NCBI GenBank assembly: GCA_025359205.1
Contig: JANYHD010000035.1
Span: 1-64,000 of the forward strand
Direction: 5' to 3'
Source: Gammaproteobacteria bacterium
GTDB lineage: Bacteria; Pseudomonadota; Gammaproteobacteria; Steroidobacterales; Steroidobacteraceae
Length of the DNA stretch: 64,000 nucleotides
Shown piece by piece: positions 1 through 10,283 of this stretch; position 1 is the first letter of the stretch, and every line of letters begins with the position of its first letter. A model generated the notes under the pieces. It searched no databases. It worked only from the letters and a program-made list of their open reading frames with translations, and was not told where the DNA came from. The position numbers were made by a program, and so were the translations under genes.

Positions 1-338
1 ATTTCGCGCCGGCAGGGTTCGCACCAGCTGGCCCAGAAATTGTAGATGCGCGGACGGCCGCCGTTCTGTCGCAGCGCGTGCGGCTGGCCTTCCATGTCGG
101 GCAGGCGCAGGTCGGGCACCTCCTCGGGAATGGCATGGTCGTCGGGCTTGGCGGTTGGCGATGATGCTGGCGCTGCTTCTGGTGCTGCGGCCGGCGCCGT
201 CGCCGCCTGCGATGGAATCGTCACGGCCACTATCCGCAGCGGCTGCGAGTCATGTGCCCAGTGCTGATAGCCCCAGAAGCCCGCGGCGCCGCCCACCAGC
301 ACGACGGCCGCGTACAGCCACAGAAGAGGCGTTTTCAA
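1..338 (-). CDS. TlpA/ResA-like membrane-anchored thioredoxin, 3' end cut by the window
   Basis: The reverse strand reads as an open frame from a TTG at 338 to the window edge. It begins with a short basic/hydrophobic anchor (KTPLLWLYAAVVLVGG), then an Ala/Pro-rich linker, then a thioredoxin-like region containing FWASWCEPCRREI. WCEPC is the CxxC redox motif of TlpA/ResA proteins, which are periplasmic, membrane-tethered thiol-disulfide reductases. The gene lies directly downstream of dsbD, which would supply its electrons from the cytoplasm. The TTG start is inferred because no ATG or GTG gives a better N-terminus. Everything after the CxxC motif is outside the window. Confidence 0.8.
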   Translation of the reverse strand, partial: MKTPLLWLYAAVVLVGGAAGFWGYQHWAHDSQPLRIVAVTIPSQAATAPAAAPEAAPASSPTAKPDDHAIPEEVPDLRLPDMEGQPHALRQNGGRPRIYNFWASWCEPCRRE

Positions 339-372
339 ATGAGCGTGCTCACGGTGTAGTTCAATTTCTCGT

Positions 373-2274
373 TCAGGAGCGCGGCAGTGCGGCCGTCAGC
401 GCGGCCTGGTTCAGCCGCGTGAGCACTTCCACGAACGGGGCTGCTTTCATGTAACCCACGACGCGCAGCGCCGACTGCTCGCGCCCGTCCCTGGAATAGA
501 AGGCAATGGTGGGCGGCCCGTAGATGCCAAAGCGCTGCAGCAGCGCCTGGTCGTCGGCACTGTTGGCGGTCACATCGACGCGCAGCAGCGTCAATTGTGC
601 AAGCGCCTGCGCGACTTGCGGGTCAGAGAAAGTGTAGTGCTCCATCTCTTTGCAGGACACGCACCAGTCGGCGTAGAAATCGAGCAGCACCTGCTGGCCG
701 CGGGCTGCGGCGCCGCGCACCTCGCGATCGAGATCGGCCAGCGTCGCCACCGTGCGGAACGGGAGCTGGCGCGCATTGTTGCTGCCAGCCAGCGTGAATG
801 GATGCAGCGGGTCGGTGGCGCCGCGCCACGCGCCCGTGCACAGCACCAGTGCCAGCAACGTCGCCGCCGCGGCGCCGAGGCGCGGAATCAGCGGCGTACG
901 CAGCCGCGCGCGCCACAACAGCATGGCCAGCGACAGCAGCGACACGGCGTAGAGCAGCAAGGACCAGCGATCGCCCACCAGGCGCGCGAGCATCCACGCG
1001 GCCACGCCCAGCATCATCGCGCCGAACAAGCCTTTGACGGTATCCATCCACGGACCGGCCTTCGGCAGCAGCTTGCCTGCGGAGGCGCCGACCACCAGCA
1101 GTGGTGCGCCCATCCCCAGGCTCATTGCAAACAAGGCGCTCGCGCCGCGCGCCACATTGCCGCTCTGGCCGATCACCGCGAGTGTCGCGACCAATGCCGG
1201 TGCCACGCAGGTGCTGCAGATCAGTGCCGAGAGCGCGCCCATCACTGCCACGCCGCCGTAGGTGCCAGCGCGTTGCCGGTTGCTGGTGGCGGCGATGCGT
1301 GTCTGCAGTGATGCCGGCATCTGCAGCGAATACACGCCGAACATCGACAGCGCCATTGCAATGAATATCGCTGCGAACAGCAGGATGATCCAGGTCTTCT
1401 GGAACAGCGCCTGCACCTGCAGGCCGAGCGCTGCGGTCACCGCACCGGCCACGGTGTAGGTAGTGGCCATACCGAGTACGTAGGCCAGCGAGAGCGCAAA
1501 GCTGCGTGTAGTGGTGATCTTGCTGCCTTGCCCGGCAATCAGGCCCGAGAGAATGGGCACCATCGGCAACAGGCACGGCGTAAAGGCCAACAGCAGACCG
1601 ATGCCAAAGAATGAAGCAAGCACATAGGGCATCGCACCCGTGCGTATCAGGTTCGCCAGGCGATCCTGCTCCGAACTCACGCCGGAATCGGCGCCCGTAC
1701 CAGTGCCGCCCGTGCTGCTGCCGCCAGCGCCCTGTGCCGCGCCCATCGCGCCGGCCTTGGGCATCTCGAGCGTGAAACTCTTGGTGATCGGCGGGTAACA
1801 CAGGCCCGCTTCCGCGCAGCCCTGGTAAGTGACGTTGAGCACGAGCGCATCGCTGGAGCCCGCGGCGCGCGCGACCGCCAGGTGCGCGATGAGGCCCGCG
1901 TGGTAGACGACCTGATCGCCGAAATATTCGTCGTGCTTGGTGTCCCCTGGTGGCAGGTCGGCCGTGCCCAGCGTCGCCTGCGGCGTGGCGGTCGAGAATT
2001 TCAGCCGCGAGCGATACAGATAGTAACCAGGCGCGATCGCCCAGCTCAGGCGCACGCGAGTCGGTGATTCGCCGACGGCCGCCAGGCGGAAGGCGACGTC
2101 GGGCGGCAGGAAAGTGTCGTTGCGCGTGGCACCGGGAAGCAGCGCGCCAGCGCCGACATCGGCGCCGAGGGCGGGCACCGCCAGGTAGCCGAGCACGAGT
2201 GCGGCGGCGCAGCCAACCAGCCGCCTGCCGGCCTGGGCAATCGAGGTGTGCCGAATTGTCACTATTGAGACCAT
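373..2274 (-). CDS. dsbD: Thiol:disulfide interchange protein DsbD
   Basis: This 633-residue inner-membrane protein moves electrons from cytoplasmic thioredoxin to periplasmic reductases. All three DsbD modules are visible. After a signal peptide ending near ALGA comes the N-terminal periplasmic domain with its redox pair C153/C159 (QGCAEAGLCYPP). The eight-helix membrane domain carries its two cysteines in FTPCLLPMVP and ICSTCVAPAL. The C-terminal thioredoxin domain has WCVSC. A Gly/Ser/Thr-rich linker joins the first two modules. The length is normal for the family. The TlpA-like gene follows about 35 bp downstream on the same strand, so the two probably form a disulfide-reduction or cytochrome-maturation unit. 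Confidence 0.95.
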   Translation of the reverse strand: MVSIVTIRHTSIAQAGRRLVGCAAALVLGYLAVPALGADVGAGALLPGATRNDTFLPPDVAFRLAAVGESPTRVRLSWAIAPGYYLYRSRLKFSTATPQATLGTADLPPGDTKHDEYFGDQVVYHAGLIAHLAVARAAGSSDALVLNVTYQGCAEAGLCYPPITKSFTLEMPKAGAMGAAQGAGGSSTGGTGTGADSGVSSEQDRLANLIRTGAMPYVLASFFGIGLLLAFTPCLLPMVPILSGLIAGQGSKITTTRSFALSLAYVLGMATTYTVAGAVTAALGLQVQALFQKTWIILLFAAIFIAMALSMFGVYSLQMPASLQTRIAATSNRQRAGTYGGVAVMGALSALICSTCVAPALVATLAVIGQSGNVARGASALFAMSLGMGAPLLVVGASAGKLLPKAGPWMDTVKGLFGAMMLGVAAWMLARLVGDRWSLLLYAVSLLSLAMLLWRARLRTPLIPRLGAAAATLLALVLCTGAWRGATDPLHPFTLAGSNNARQLPFRTVATLADLDREVRGAAARGQQVLLDFYADWCVSCKEMEHYTFSDPQVAQALAQLTLLRVDVTANSADDQALLQRFGIYGPPTIAFYSRDGREQSALRVVGYMKAAPFVEVLTRLNQAALTAALPRS

Positions 2275-2382
2275 AAAATCAACGGCTTATGTTGATCTGT
2301 CACCCGCTAAGCCAGCGAGCATAGCTCGAACCGGGCGGCCCGTCATGTGTCGCCGATCTCGTTTGGACAAGCCATCCGCGGC

Positions 2383-2989
2383 TTAATTCGCCTTGCCGTT
2401 GCTCTCGGTAATGGTGAAGGATTTCAGGGCCTCCGCGAATTTGTCGACGTCGCGGTCAAAGTAGTACAGCACCGGCGCCCGGTAGCCCACGAGGTAGAGC
2501 CCGGCCTTGCCTGCAGCGCCGTCAATGATCTCGCGAACCCGCACCGCGCCGCGGTTTACCGGCATCAGGTACTCGAAGCGCAGGTTGAAGCCGGGCTTTC
2601 CCGACACCACCGCCGGCTCGTTGGCCAGGATCTGGACATTTTTCCAGGCCGCGCTCCTTGGCCATGTCGGCCACCAGCGATTCGGCCATTTCCTGCGGCA
2701 TCATGTCCGGCGACGCGTCCCTCTTCAGCGCCTTGAAGGCATTCTTGTGCGCACGGAAGTCGACGAAGATGGCCTGCAATTCCGGCCCGTCGCGCGTTGC
2801 GCCGGTTTCGTCGCTAAACCACAGGCAGTTGAACTTCCAGCCCGGTGGAAACTGCACGGAGTAGCCCCGGCCTGGATTGACGTGCGGTTGATTCTCGACC
2901 GCCAGCTTCCAGGATTGCGCGTGGGCGAGCGGCGCCAGCGCCAGCGACGCCAGCGCGGCCAGCAGGATTCTCGCGGCCTTTGGCCTCAT
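2383..2989 (-). pseudogene. Exported protein of unknown function, interrupted by a one-base frameshift
   Basis: The first frame starts at 2989 with a clear signal peptide ending in PLAHA and reads about 115 coherent residues to MAKERGLE. It then degenerates into Arg/Gly-rich nonsense. The second frame continues in register as ENVQILANEPAVVSGKPG and ends at 2383 with ITESNGKAN. The switch lies at a run of five T (2639-2643, A5 on the coding strand). Four A would restore a single protein of about 201 residues. This is either a homopolymer sequencing error or a real inactivation. The start overlaps the M48 protease stop by 4 bp, so the two are translationally coupled. I do not recognise the family. 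Confidence 0.75.
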
Positions 2990-4098
2990 GGAGCCTCTCC
3001 CTGCAGTTTCTGTATGTATTGTTGAGCGTAGCCGGTGCGCGCCGGATCGTGCTCGAGCTCCACGTACTTGCGCAGCATCAACAGCGCGTCGCCCTTATTG
3101 CCATCGCGCATGTAGCGCAGGCCAAGGGCCTGGTACGCGCCGGGATCATCCGGCGCCAGTTTGATGGCAGTGGCGTATTCAGCCGTGGCGCGCTCGCCGT
3201 CGCCGGTAGCGTTGCGCAGTCGGTAACCTTCCGCGAGGTAGTAGTGCGCACGCGGCGGCAGCGTGTCGACGAGCTTCTCGTCGGCCAGCAGGAATACCAG
3301 CAGCTTGCCGTCCAGCCGGCGATGAATGGTGGCCAGCGACTGCAGCCGCGCACGTTGCGTGACCGCCAGGTAGCGTTCCTGATTGCGCTCCGTGCCATCC
3401 ATGTGAGCCGCGGCCATCGCCGCCAGGTTCGCGATACGCTCCTTCACTTTCGGGTGGTCGGCCCAGAAGTAGCCGCCGTGATTCATGGCGCGCACGGTGA
3501 GTTCACGGTCCAACAGGCCGAACAGTTCCGACCCGGCCTTCGGGTCGTAGCCGCACCGACTCATGCGATCGAAGCCGCCCTGGTCCGCTTCGCGTTCATT
3601 TTCGCGCGAGTAACCGGCCATAGACGAAACACCGATCACCTGGGACAGGATGGGCAGGGCCAGGTCGCCGATCAACGCAGCGGTGGCGGCGCGCTTGTCG
3701 TGCACGCGTTCCCGGTAGGCGTGATCGGCCGTGTAGTGCGTACCCTCGTGGCCCAGGACGCTGGCGAGTTCCGCTTCGTCACGGATCCGCAGCAACGCGC
3801 CCGTGTTGAAATAGATGCTGCCCGAGGGCATCGTGAAGGCATTGAACTCCGAATCGAGAAAAGCGCGCACGTGCAATTCGGACTTGTGGTCCGGGAACAA
3901 TCGATCGGTGATTTCCTGCAGGTAGGCGTTGAGCTCCGGGTCGTTGACCAGCAGGCCGGAGTTCTGCAGCCGCTCTTCCGAATCGGCGACTTCCAGCGCG
4001 ATGCGCGCGCGTTGTTCGGCCTCGCTCAGGCTGGCGCGAGCGGGGGCTGTCGCCGCCACGGCCGCCAGCCCAAGCAGCAGAAGTCCCGCGGCGCGCAC
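2986..4098 (-). CDS. Exported M48-family zinc metalloprotease with C-terminal TPR repeats
   Basis: This 370-residue protein has a signal peptide (LLLLGLAAVAATAPARA). The zinc site is HEGTH at about 117-121 plus the third ligand in ENEREAD (Glu about 170), which matches BepA/LoiP-type M48 peptidases. The last 130 residues look like TPR helices (PDDPGAYQALGLRYMRDGN), as in BepA, which degrades or assembles outer-membrane proteins in the periplasm. The start is GTG at 4098, one base after the stop of the upstream gene. The 3' end overlaps the next gene by 4 bp. The three genes 4999 to 2383 are therefore one operon, probably for envelope maintenance. The exact substrate is unknown. Confidence 0.88.
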   Translation of the reverse strand: MRAAGLLLLGLAAVAATAPARASLSEAEQRARIALEVADSEERLQNSGLLVNDPELNAYLQEITDRLFPDHKSELHVRAFLDSEFNAFTMPSGSIYFNTGALLRIRDEAELASVLGHEGTHYTADHAYRERVHDKRAATAALIGDLALPILSQVIGVSSMAGYSRENEREADQGGFDRMSRCGYDPKAGSELFGLLDRELTVRAMNHGGYFWADHPKVKERIANLAAMAAAHMDGTERNQERYLAVTQRARLQSLATIHRRLDGKLLVFLLADEKLVDTLPPRAHYYLAEGYRLRNATGDGERATAEYATAIKLAPDDPGAYQALGLRYMRDGNKGDALLMLRKYVELEHDPARTGYAQQYIQKLQGEAP

Positions 4099-4099
4099 G

Positions 4100-4999
4100 T
4101 CAGTTGCCCGGGACTGGTCCGAGATTCAATCCGGTGGTGTTGGGGTAGCCCTTGAGCATCTTGGCCACCGCCGCGTCAGCACCGCCGGCTTTGCGCGCAT
4201 CGGGGCCGCTGCTGATGCCCATGGCCTGCTGGCCAATCTCGGAGCCGAACCACACCAGCCTGCCCGTGTCGAGATCAATGACGCCGCCGTACATGTAGGT
4301 GCCGGCGCCAACCATGTACATGCCGGTCAGTCCCGCGAGCAGCATCTGCATGAAGATGCTACCGCCAGTCTGGCGAATCTCTGCGCCTGCCATCACGTAC
4401 GCGTACTGCGCTCCGGTCTGCAGCTTCAGGAATGCGAGGCCCGGACCAATGCGGTAGTCGGCATTTTCGCGCGTCCCTTGCCAGGCCTTGCCGCCGGGTT
4501 TGACGACGGCTTCAATCTGCGAACCGATGAGCTTGAAGAGTTCGATGTGTTCGCGCAGCGCCGCAGCCTGCTCGGGCGGCAACTGCGGCACCTCGATGAC
4601 CTGGAAGCGCCCATCTCCGCCCAGTACGCGGCGCGCGGAGTCGGTGAGATTTCGCTTCGCATCTTCGGTCCAGCCTGGCACTGGCTCCGTCGCGACGGTG
4701 CTGTGCTGGAATACGGTGAATTCAGCCGGCAGGACCAGTATGCCGCGATTGCCTGGAGCCGCCGCGGCTGCTGGGTGCGCCGCGGTTGATGCTGCAGCGG
4801 GTGCGGCATCAGCGGCGCTCGCCGGTGCTGCGCTGCCTGCAGGTGCCGCAGTCTCCGCAGCTGACGCAGTGTTAGCGGGTGCCGGTGCGGCTACAGGTGA
4901 CGGGGTTGCCGGGGCGGGTGGCGCGTCCTGCGCGTCCGCTACGTAAGTCAGCAACTGCACCAGACCCGCGAGCAGAATCAAAGCCCGCCGTGCGTGCAT
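4100..4999 (-). CDS. Exported protein of unknown function with an Ala/Pro-rich linker
   Basis: This 299-residue protein has a signal peptide ending near VADAQD, then about 70 residues of Ala/Pro/Ser low complexity, then a folded domain beginning NRGILVLPAEFTVFQHS. The folded part includes a Gly/Met-rich segment (MQMLLAGLTGMYMVGAG) and VIDLDTGRLVWFGSEIGQQ. That last stretch resembles proteins that report a computed value per envelope component, such as CsgG/LpoB-like folds, but I cannot assign a family. It is the first gene of the operon with the M48 protease and the frameshifted gene, with only one base before the protease start. A periplasmic or outer-membrane location is inferred. Confidence 0.7.
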   Translation of the reverse strand: MHARRALILLAGLVQLLTYVADAQDAPPAPATPSPVAAPAPANTASAAETAAPAGSAAPASAADAAPAAASTAAHPAAAAAPGNRGILVLPAEFTVFQHSTVATEPVPGWTEDAKRNLTDSARRVLGGDGRFQVIEVPQLPPEQAAALREHIELFKLIGSQIEAVVKPGGKAWQGTRENADYRIGPGLAFLKLQTGAQYAYVMAGAEIRQTGGSIFMQMLLAGLTGMYMVGAGTYMYGGVIDLDTGRLVWFGSEIGQQAMGISSGPDARKAGGADAAVAKMLKGYPNTTGLNLGPVPGN

Positions 5000-5008
5000 G
5001 GATCGCTC

Positions 5009-5044
5009 CGTTTGCGAATTCTCGTGCGTTTGCGAATTCTTGTG
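5009..5044. repeat. Two tandem 18-bp copies upstream of the envelope operon
   Basis: The unit CGTTTGCGAATTCTYGTG occurs twice head to tail at 5009 and 5027, differing at one base. It sits immediately upstream of the start at 4999 in the 319-bp divergent region. The exact tandem layout could be a recent duplication or a regulator site; nothing further supports a function. The rest of 5045-5188 is AT-rich (for example 5125-5155) with no gene that I can see. Confidence 0.6.
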
Positions 5045-5188
5045 ACAGTCCCCATCGGCACGCTAGCTGAGCACGGAACTCAAGTCCAGCGCGCGAACTG
5101 TAGCCGGTCCAGGTTCGCGCCCTGATAATTAATAGTTTATAAATCAATAAGATACAGATTTCCAGGTCCAATTACAGTGCGCCTGGGC

Positions 5189-5216
5189 TTGATTAGCCGC
5201 AATTCGCCCCTATCAT
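5189..5216 (+). promoter_or_regulatory. groESL promoter
   Basis: TTGATT (5189-5194) and TATCAT (5211-5216) are separated by 16 bp and fit sigma-70 -35 and -10 elements. An overlapping CTTGATT and CCCCTAT (5188-5194, 5207-5213) also resembles a heat-shock sigma-32 promoter, with a slightly short 12-bp gap. The CIRCE operator begins at the last base of the -10 element. The 100-bp leader then ends in AAGGAG before groES. Confidence 0.6.
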
Positions 5217-5242
5217 TAGCAGCCACCGAGGGAGAGTGCTAA
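5216..5242. promoter_or_regulatory. CIRCE operator (HrcA binding site)
   Basis: TTAGCAGCC, nine bases, then GAGTGCTAA. The right arm is perfect against the CIRCE consensus (TTAGCACTC-N9-GAGTGCTAA) and the left arm matches 7 of 9. It lies at the start of the groESL transcript, where HrcA represses chaperonin expression until heat shock. HrcA itself is not in the window. Confidence 0.85.
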
Positions 5243-5318
5243 TAACGCTCCCTGGGGCTGAATTATTAGATGCCGGCTAGCCGGTTGGTTCCAAAACAAA
5301 TGTTAAGGAGTTTGTTCC

Positions 5319-5612
5319 ATGAAGATTCGTCCTCTTCATGACCGCGTGATCGTGAAGCGTCTCGAAGAAGAGCGCACCTCACCAGGCGGCATCGTGATTC
5401 CGGACACCGCGGCCGAGAAGCCCGTACAGGGCAAGGTCATGGCGGTGGGTAAGGGCAAGATTCTTGAGGACGGCAAAGTCCGTGCGCTCGACGTCAAGGT
5501 CGGCGACAAGATCCTGTTCGGCAAGTACAGCGGCACCGAAGTCAAAGTCGACGGTGACGATTTGGTAGTCATGCGTGAAGAAGACGTCATGGCCATCATC
5601 GAAGGCAAGTAG
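5319..5612 (+). CDS. groES: Co-chaperonin GroES
   Basis: The 97-residue protein begins [17 protein letters not shown] and contains the mobile loop ([18 protein letters not shown]) that docks onto GroEL; its length and sequence are canonical. It caps the GroEL folding chamber in the cytoplasm. It is preceded by AAGGAG about 9 bp upstream and followed after 12 bp by groL. Control by the CIRCE operator at 5216 is expected. Confidence 0.98.
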   Translation: MKIRPLHDRVIVKRLEEERTSPGGIVIPDTAAEKPVQGKVMAVGKGKILEDGKVRALDVKVGDKILFGKYSGTEVKVDGDDLVVMREEDVMAIIEGK

Positions 5613-7271
<1,659 letters not shown>

Positions 7272-7333
7272 GACGCGCAAGCGTCCTGCAGCGTTCGCGG
7301 CGCCGCTCCGGCGGCACCGCAACCTCCAAAAAG

Positions 7334-7366
7334 AAACCCCCGGCGGGCAACTGCCGGGGGTTTTTC
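7334..7366 (+). terminator. Intrinsic terminator of groESL
   Basis: A perfect 10-bp GC-rich stem (AACCCCCGGC with GCCGGGGGTT), an 8-base loop and a T run ending at about 7365 lie 60-95 bp after the groL stop. Confidence 0.92.
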
Positions 7367-7372
7367 TTGGCG

Positions 7373-7401
7373 GGTTCGCTCCACTGCGAGCCTTTATTTT
7401 T
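7373..7401 (+). terminator. Second, weaker hairpin with a T-rich tail
   Basis: GGTTCGC (7373-7379), six-base loop, GCGAGCC (7386-7392), then TTTATTTTT. One pair is G-T. It follows the first groESL terminator by 7 bp and overlaps the 3' end of the convergent gene at 7394, so it probably acts as a back-up stop. Confidence 0.5.
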
Positions 7402-7864
7402 CGCGCACTGTCGGCTTGATCCACGTGCCCAAACGGCGCCAGGCCTCGCTCTCGGAGAGCGCGAGCGCGTCTTTGCGGACGTCAGCCGGAACCCAACGCG
7501 GAAAGCGCGTGACGCGTAGCCGGTGCGCACCCGTGTTCGTGTGCTCCTCGCGCAGCGCGCCCAGCGCAGCGGAACTGAGGAAACTCTGCAGTCGCACGAT
7601 GGCCGGCCAGAGCCGGCGATGGACATAGGTGATCTTCCCGTCCACGAGGCGACATACGAGTACCTGATCAGAGTCTCGCACCGCGCGGGTTGCCCGGAAT
7701 ATTTCGCCTCGGCGCCGATGCGCCCACCAGTTGCCGCGAATAGTCTCGCCGGCCACCGCCTCGACCAGACTGATTCCAAGCCCGCGGGCGCCTTCCAGCA
7801 CGACCCCGTGCTTCCTGACGAACTCAACAGGATCGGTAGTTGCCTCGGATCTCCTGCTGACCAT
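7394..7864 (-). CDS. Conserved-looking protein of unknown function
   Basis: From the ATG at 7864 the product is 156 residues. An upstream in-frame start would add 52 residues of atypical composition, so I prefer the internal ATG. The protein has no signal peptide or membrane segment. Tryptophan- and arginine-rich motifs stand out: GNWWAHRRRGEIFRATRAV, then LVCRLVDGKITYVHRRLWPA, spaced like a small nucleic-acid-binding or nuclease-related fold. I do not recognise the family. It is convergent with groL and divergent from creB. Confidence 0.65.
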   Translation of the reverse strand: MVSRRSEATTDPVEFVRKHGVVLEGARGLGISLVEAVAGETIRGNWWAHRRRGEIFRATRAVRDSDQVLVCRLVDGKITYVHRRLWPAIVRLQSFLSSAALGALREEHTNTGAHRLRVTRFPRWVPADVRKDALALSESEAWRRLGTWIKPTVREK

Positions 7865-8041
7865 GCAATAGTATGCACCCGCGCCACGCCGGCCAGGAAT
7901 GGGCGACGCGCTGCTATTCAGGGTTGATTGAACGAACCGAGCCGGCCAGGCACCCGGCCAGTTTGCTACGCTAGCTGCCCGATTCGACGGCGGAGCGGCG
8001 AGCGTTTGACCTGGCTTCAAAGGTAATAGGCTGGTGCGCGC

Positions 8042-8755
8042 GTGCAGACGAGCCCGTTGATCCTGTTGGCCGAAGACGAACCTGCGATCGCGGAGGCGGT
8101 GGGCTTTGCGCTGCAGTCGGAGGGCTACCGGTGCCGTGCCTGCGCGACGGGCGGCGCGCTGCTCGAGGCGCTGGCGCAGGAGCCGCCGGCACTGATCCTG
8201 CTGGATGTCGGGCTTCCCGACGGCAGTGGCTTCGATGTCTTCCGGCGGGTTCGCGAACTCAGCGGCGTACCGGTGGTGTTTCTCACTGCGCGCAAGGAAG
8301 AAATCGACCGTGTCGTCGGGCTGGAAATGGGCGCCGATGACTACGTGGTCAAGCCCTTCAGCCTGCGCGAGCTGGTGGCGCGGGTGCGCACGATCCTGCG
8401 CCGCGGACCCGTGCGCATGGCGGCGCCGGCGCTGTCACCATCGGTGGCAGCGCCGGTGGTCAGCGGCAAGTTTGCGCATGATGGCGGGCGCCGGGTGATG
8501 AGTTACCACGGCCAGTCGCTTGATCTCACGCTACATGAATACCGCCTGCTGGAGGTGCTGCTGCAGCATCCGGGGCGCGTCTACACACGCGGACAGCTGC
8601 TCGAGCTGGCCTGGGAAGCGCCCGACCATCGGCTCGACCGAACGATAGACAGCCACATCAAGAGCCTGCGCGCCAAACTGCGCGCAGTGAACGGCAGCGC
8701 CGACCCGATCCGCACGCACCGCGGCATGGGTTATTCGCTGGACACGAGCGCTTGA
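8042..8755 (+). CDS. creB: CreB-type OmpR-family response regulator
   Basis: This 237-residue regulator has an N-terminal receiver domain with the acidic pair E11/D12, phospho-acceptor D55 in ILLDVGLPDG and a downstream Lys (VVKPF). Its C-terminal winged helix (LTLHEYRLLEVLLQHPGRVYT) is of OmpR type. The start is GTG and the stop overlaps the partner kinase by 4 bp. The kinase is unmistakably CreC-like, so this is assigned as CreB. In E. coli CreB binds TTCAC-N6-TTCAC; a close match lies upstream of the VIT/VWA gene at 10268. Confidence 0.88.
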   Translation: MQTSPLILLAEDEPAIAEAVGFALQSEGYRCRACATGGALLEALAQEPPALILLDVGLPDGSGFDVFRRVRELSGVPVVFLTARKEEIDRVVGLEMGADDYVVKPFSLRELVARVRTILRRGPVRMAAPALSPSVAAPVVSGKFAHDGGRRVMSYHGQSLDLTLHEYRLLEVLLQHPGRVYTRGQLLELAWEAPDHRLDRTIDSHIKSLRAKLRAVNGSADPIRTHRGMGYSLDTSA

Positions 8756-10212
8756 GCATTCGCGCAAAAATCTTCCTGGTGTTCACCGCCTCGATGGTGG
8801 CTGGCTTCGCCGTGCTGGCGTACTGGGTGACCGGCGAACTGCGTTTCCGCTACAGCGAGTCATCTGAAGAAGTCATGGTCGACAGCTCGCGGTTGCTGGC
8901 CGAGCAGCTGGCCGGAGATTGGCAGCAACCGCCCGCACAGCGTTTCGCCGCGCTCCAGGCCGCGATGGCGCGGCTCGGACGGCAGTCGTTCTCGGCGCCG
9001 ATCTATTCGGTGGTGAAAACCAGCGCCGATATCCGCGTCTACGTGACGGACGCGGCCGGGCGCCTGCTGTTCGATTCACGCGCCGGCACCAGTGCAGGTG
9101 ACGACTATTCCCGCTGGCATGACGTGATGCTGACCCTGCACGGCGCTTATGGTGCGCGTACCACGGATGAAACGCTGCCGGACGCTCAAGGGCTGCCCGC
9201 CACGATTGCGGTGGCCTACGTGGCGGCGCCGATCATCGTCAACGGCGACCTCGTCGGCGTGGTGAGCCTGGGCAAGCCCAAGACCAACATGCAGCGCTTC
9301 ATCGACTTTGCGCGCCGGAAATTCATCGCCGCCGTGCTGCTCGCGTTCGCTGCAGCAATCGTCGTGGCGTTGCTGCTGTACATGTGGGTGTCGCGGCCGA
9401 TGCAGGCGCTGGTTGAATACGCGCACGAGGTGAGCCGTGGCGCGAGTGTGCCGCTGCCGGCCATGGGTGACAACGAGATCGGGCGCGTCGGGCGCGCCAT
9501 CGAAAGCATGCGCGCGGCGCTGGTCGACAAGGAGTACGTCGAGTCCTACGTGCAGTCGCTGACGCACGAAGTGAAGAGCCCGTTGACGGCGATCCGTGCG
9601 AGTGCCGAGCTGCTGGCGGGCGATATTCCACCCGAGCGGCGCGCGGGCTTCGTCACCACTATCGAGCGCGAGGTGGACCGGCTCAACAAGCTGGCCGACC
9701 GACTGCTGGAACTGGCCTCGCTCGAGCGCGCCGACCGGCTGACGCACATCGAACCGGTCTCGCTGCGGGCGCTGGCGGGCGAAGTCGCCGCGTCTTCGGC
9801 TGCGGTGGCGGAAGCGCGCGGCGTGCAACTCGTGCAGCAGTACGCGGAGCGCGACACCGTCAGCGGCGATCCGCTGCTGCTGCGCCAGGCGATCGACAAC
9901 CTGCTGCGCAACGCGCTCGATTTCGCGCCGCGGGGCACGGCCATCAGCATCAGCGCACAGGCGGCGGACCGGGGCGTGCTGCTCACCGTGCAGGACCAGG
10001 GGCCAGGCATTCCCGAGTTTGCACGCCAGCGCATCTTCGATCGCTTCTACTCGCTGCCGCGCCCTGCAAGCGGGCGCAAATCAACCGGCCTCGGCCTTAA
10101 TTTCGTGCGTGAAGTAGCGCAGCTGCACGGCGGGCGCATCGACATCGATTGCCCGGCCGAAGGCGGTACGCGCGCGCGGCTGCTGGTGCCCTGGCGCGCG
10201 CCAGGCGCCTGA
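8752..10212 (+). CDS. creC: CreC-type sensor histidine kinase
   Basis: This 486-residue membrane kinase has a first TM helix near residues 8-27, a periplasmic sensor region of about 165 residues, a second TM near 192-212, a HAMP-like segment, the H box with His272 (LTHEVKSPLTAIR), and N, G1 and G2 boxes of the ATPase domain. The periplasmic motif DYSRWHDVMLTLHGAYGART closely matches what I recall of E. coli CreC, which supports the specific name. The start is TTG, overlapping the creB stop (TTGA). creD is not next to it; a VIT/VWA and exosortase pair follows instead. Confidence 0.9.
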   Translation: MSIRAKIFLVFTASMVAGFAVLAYWVTGELRFRYSESSEEVMVDSSRLLAEQLAGDWQQPPAQRFAALQAAMARLGRQSFSAPIYSVVKTSADIRVYVTDAAGRLLFDSRAGTSAGDDYSRWHDVMLTLHGAYGARTTDETLPDAQGLPATIAVAYVAAPIIVNGDLVGVVSLGKPKTNMQRFIDFARRKFIAAVLLAFAAAIVVALLLYMWVSRPMQALVEYAHEVSRGASVPLPAMGDNEIGRVGRAIESMRAALVDKEYVESYVQSLTHEVKSPLTAIRASAELLAGDIPPERRAGFVTTIEREVDRLNKLADRLLELASLERADRLTHIEPVSLRALAGEVAASSAAVAEARGVQLVQQYAERDTVSGDPLLLRQAIDNLLRNALDFAPRGTAISISAQAADRGVLLTVQDQGPGIPEFARQRIFDRFYSLPRPASGRKSTGLGLNFVREVAQLHGGRIDIDCPAEGGTRARLLVPWRAPGA

Positions 10213-10267
10213 TCCAAAGGCCGAAAATCACTCACTGAGCGCGTATTGGCCACGCCGCCGGCGTCCG

Positions 10268-10283
10268 TTCACGCCGATTTCAT
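10268..10283 (+). promoter_or_regulatory. Candidate cre-tag (CreB binding site)
   Basis: TTCAC, six bases (GCCGAT), TTCAT. This matches the E. coli cre-tag TTCAC-N6-TTCAC at 9 of 10 defined bases. It lies in the 153-bp gap between creC and the VIT/VWA gene, 83 bp before the latter's start. It is in the expected orientation for activation, but no convincing -10 could be placed. Confidence 0.5.

Noticed and set aside
7865..8020. A 52-residue N-terminal extension of the 7394-7864 gene
   Set aside because: Composition changes sharply at the internal Met and the extension runs into the creB upstream region.
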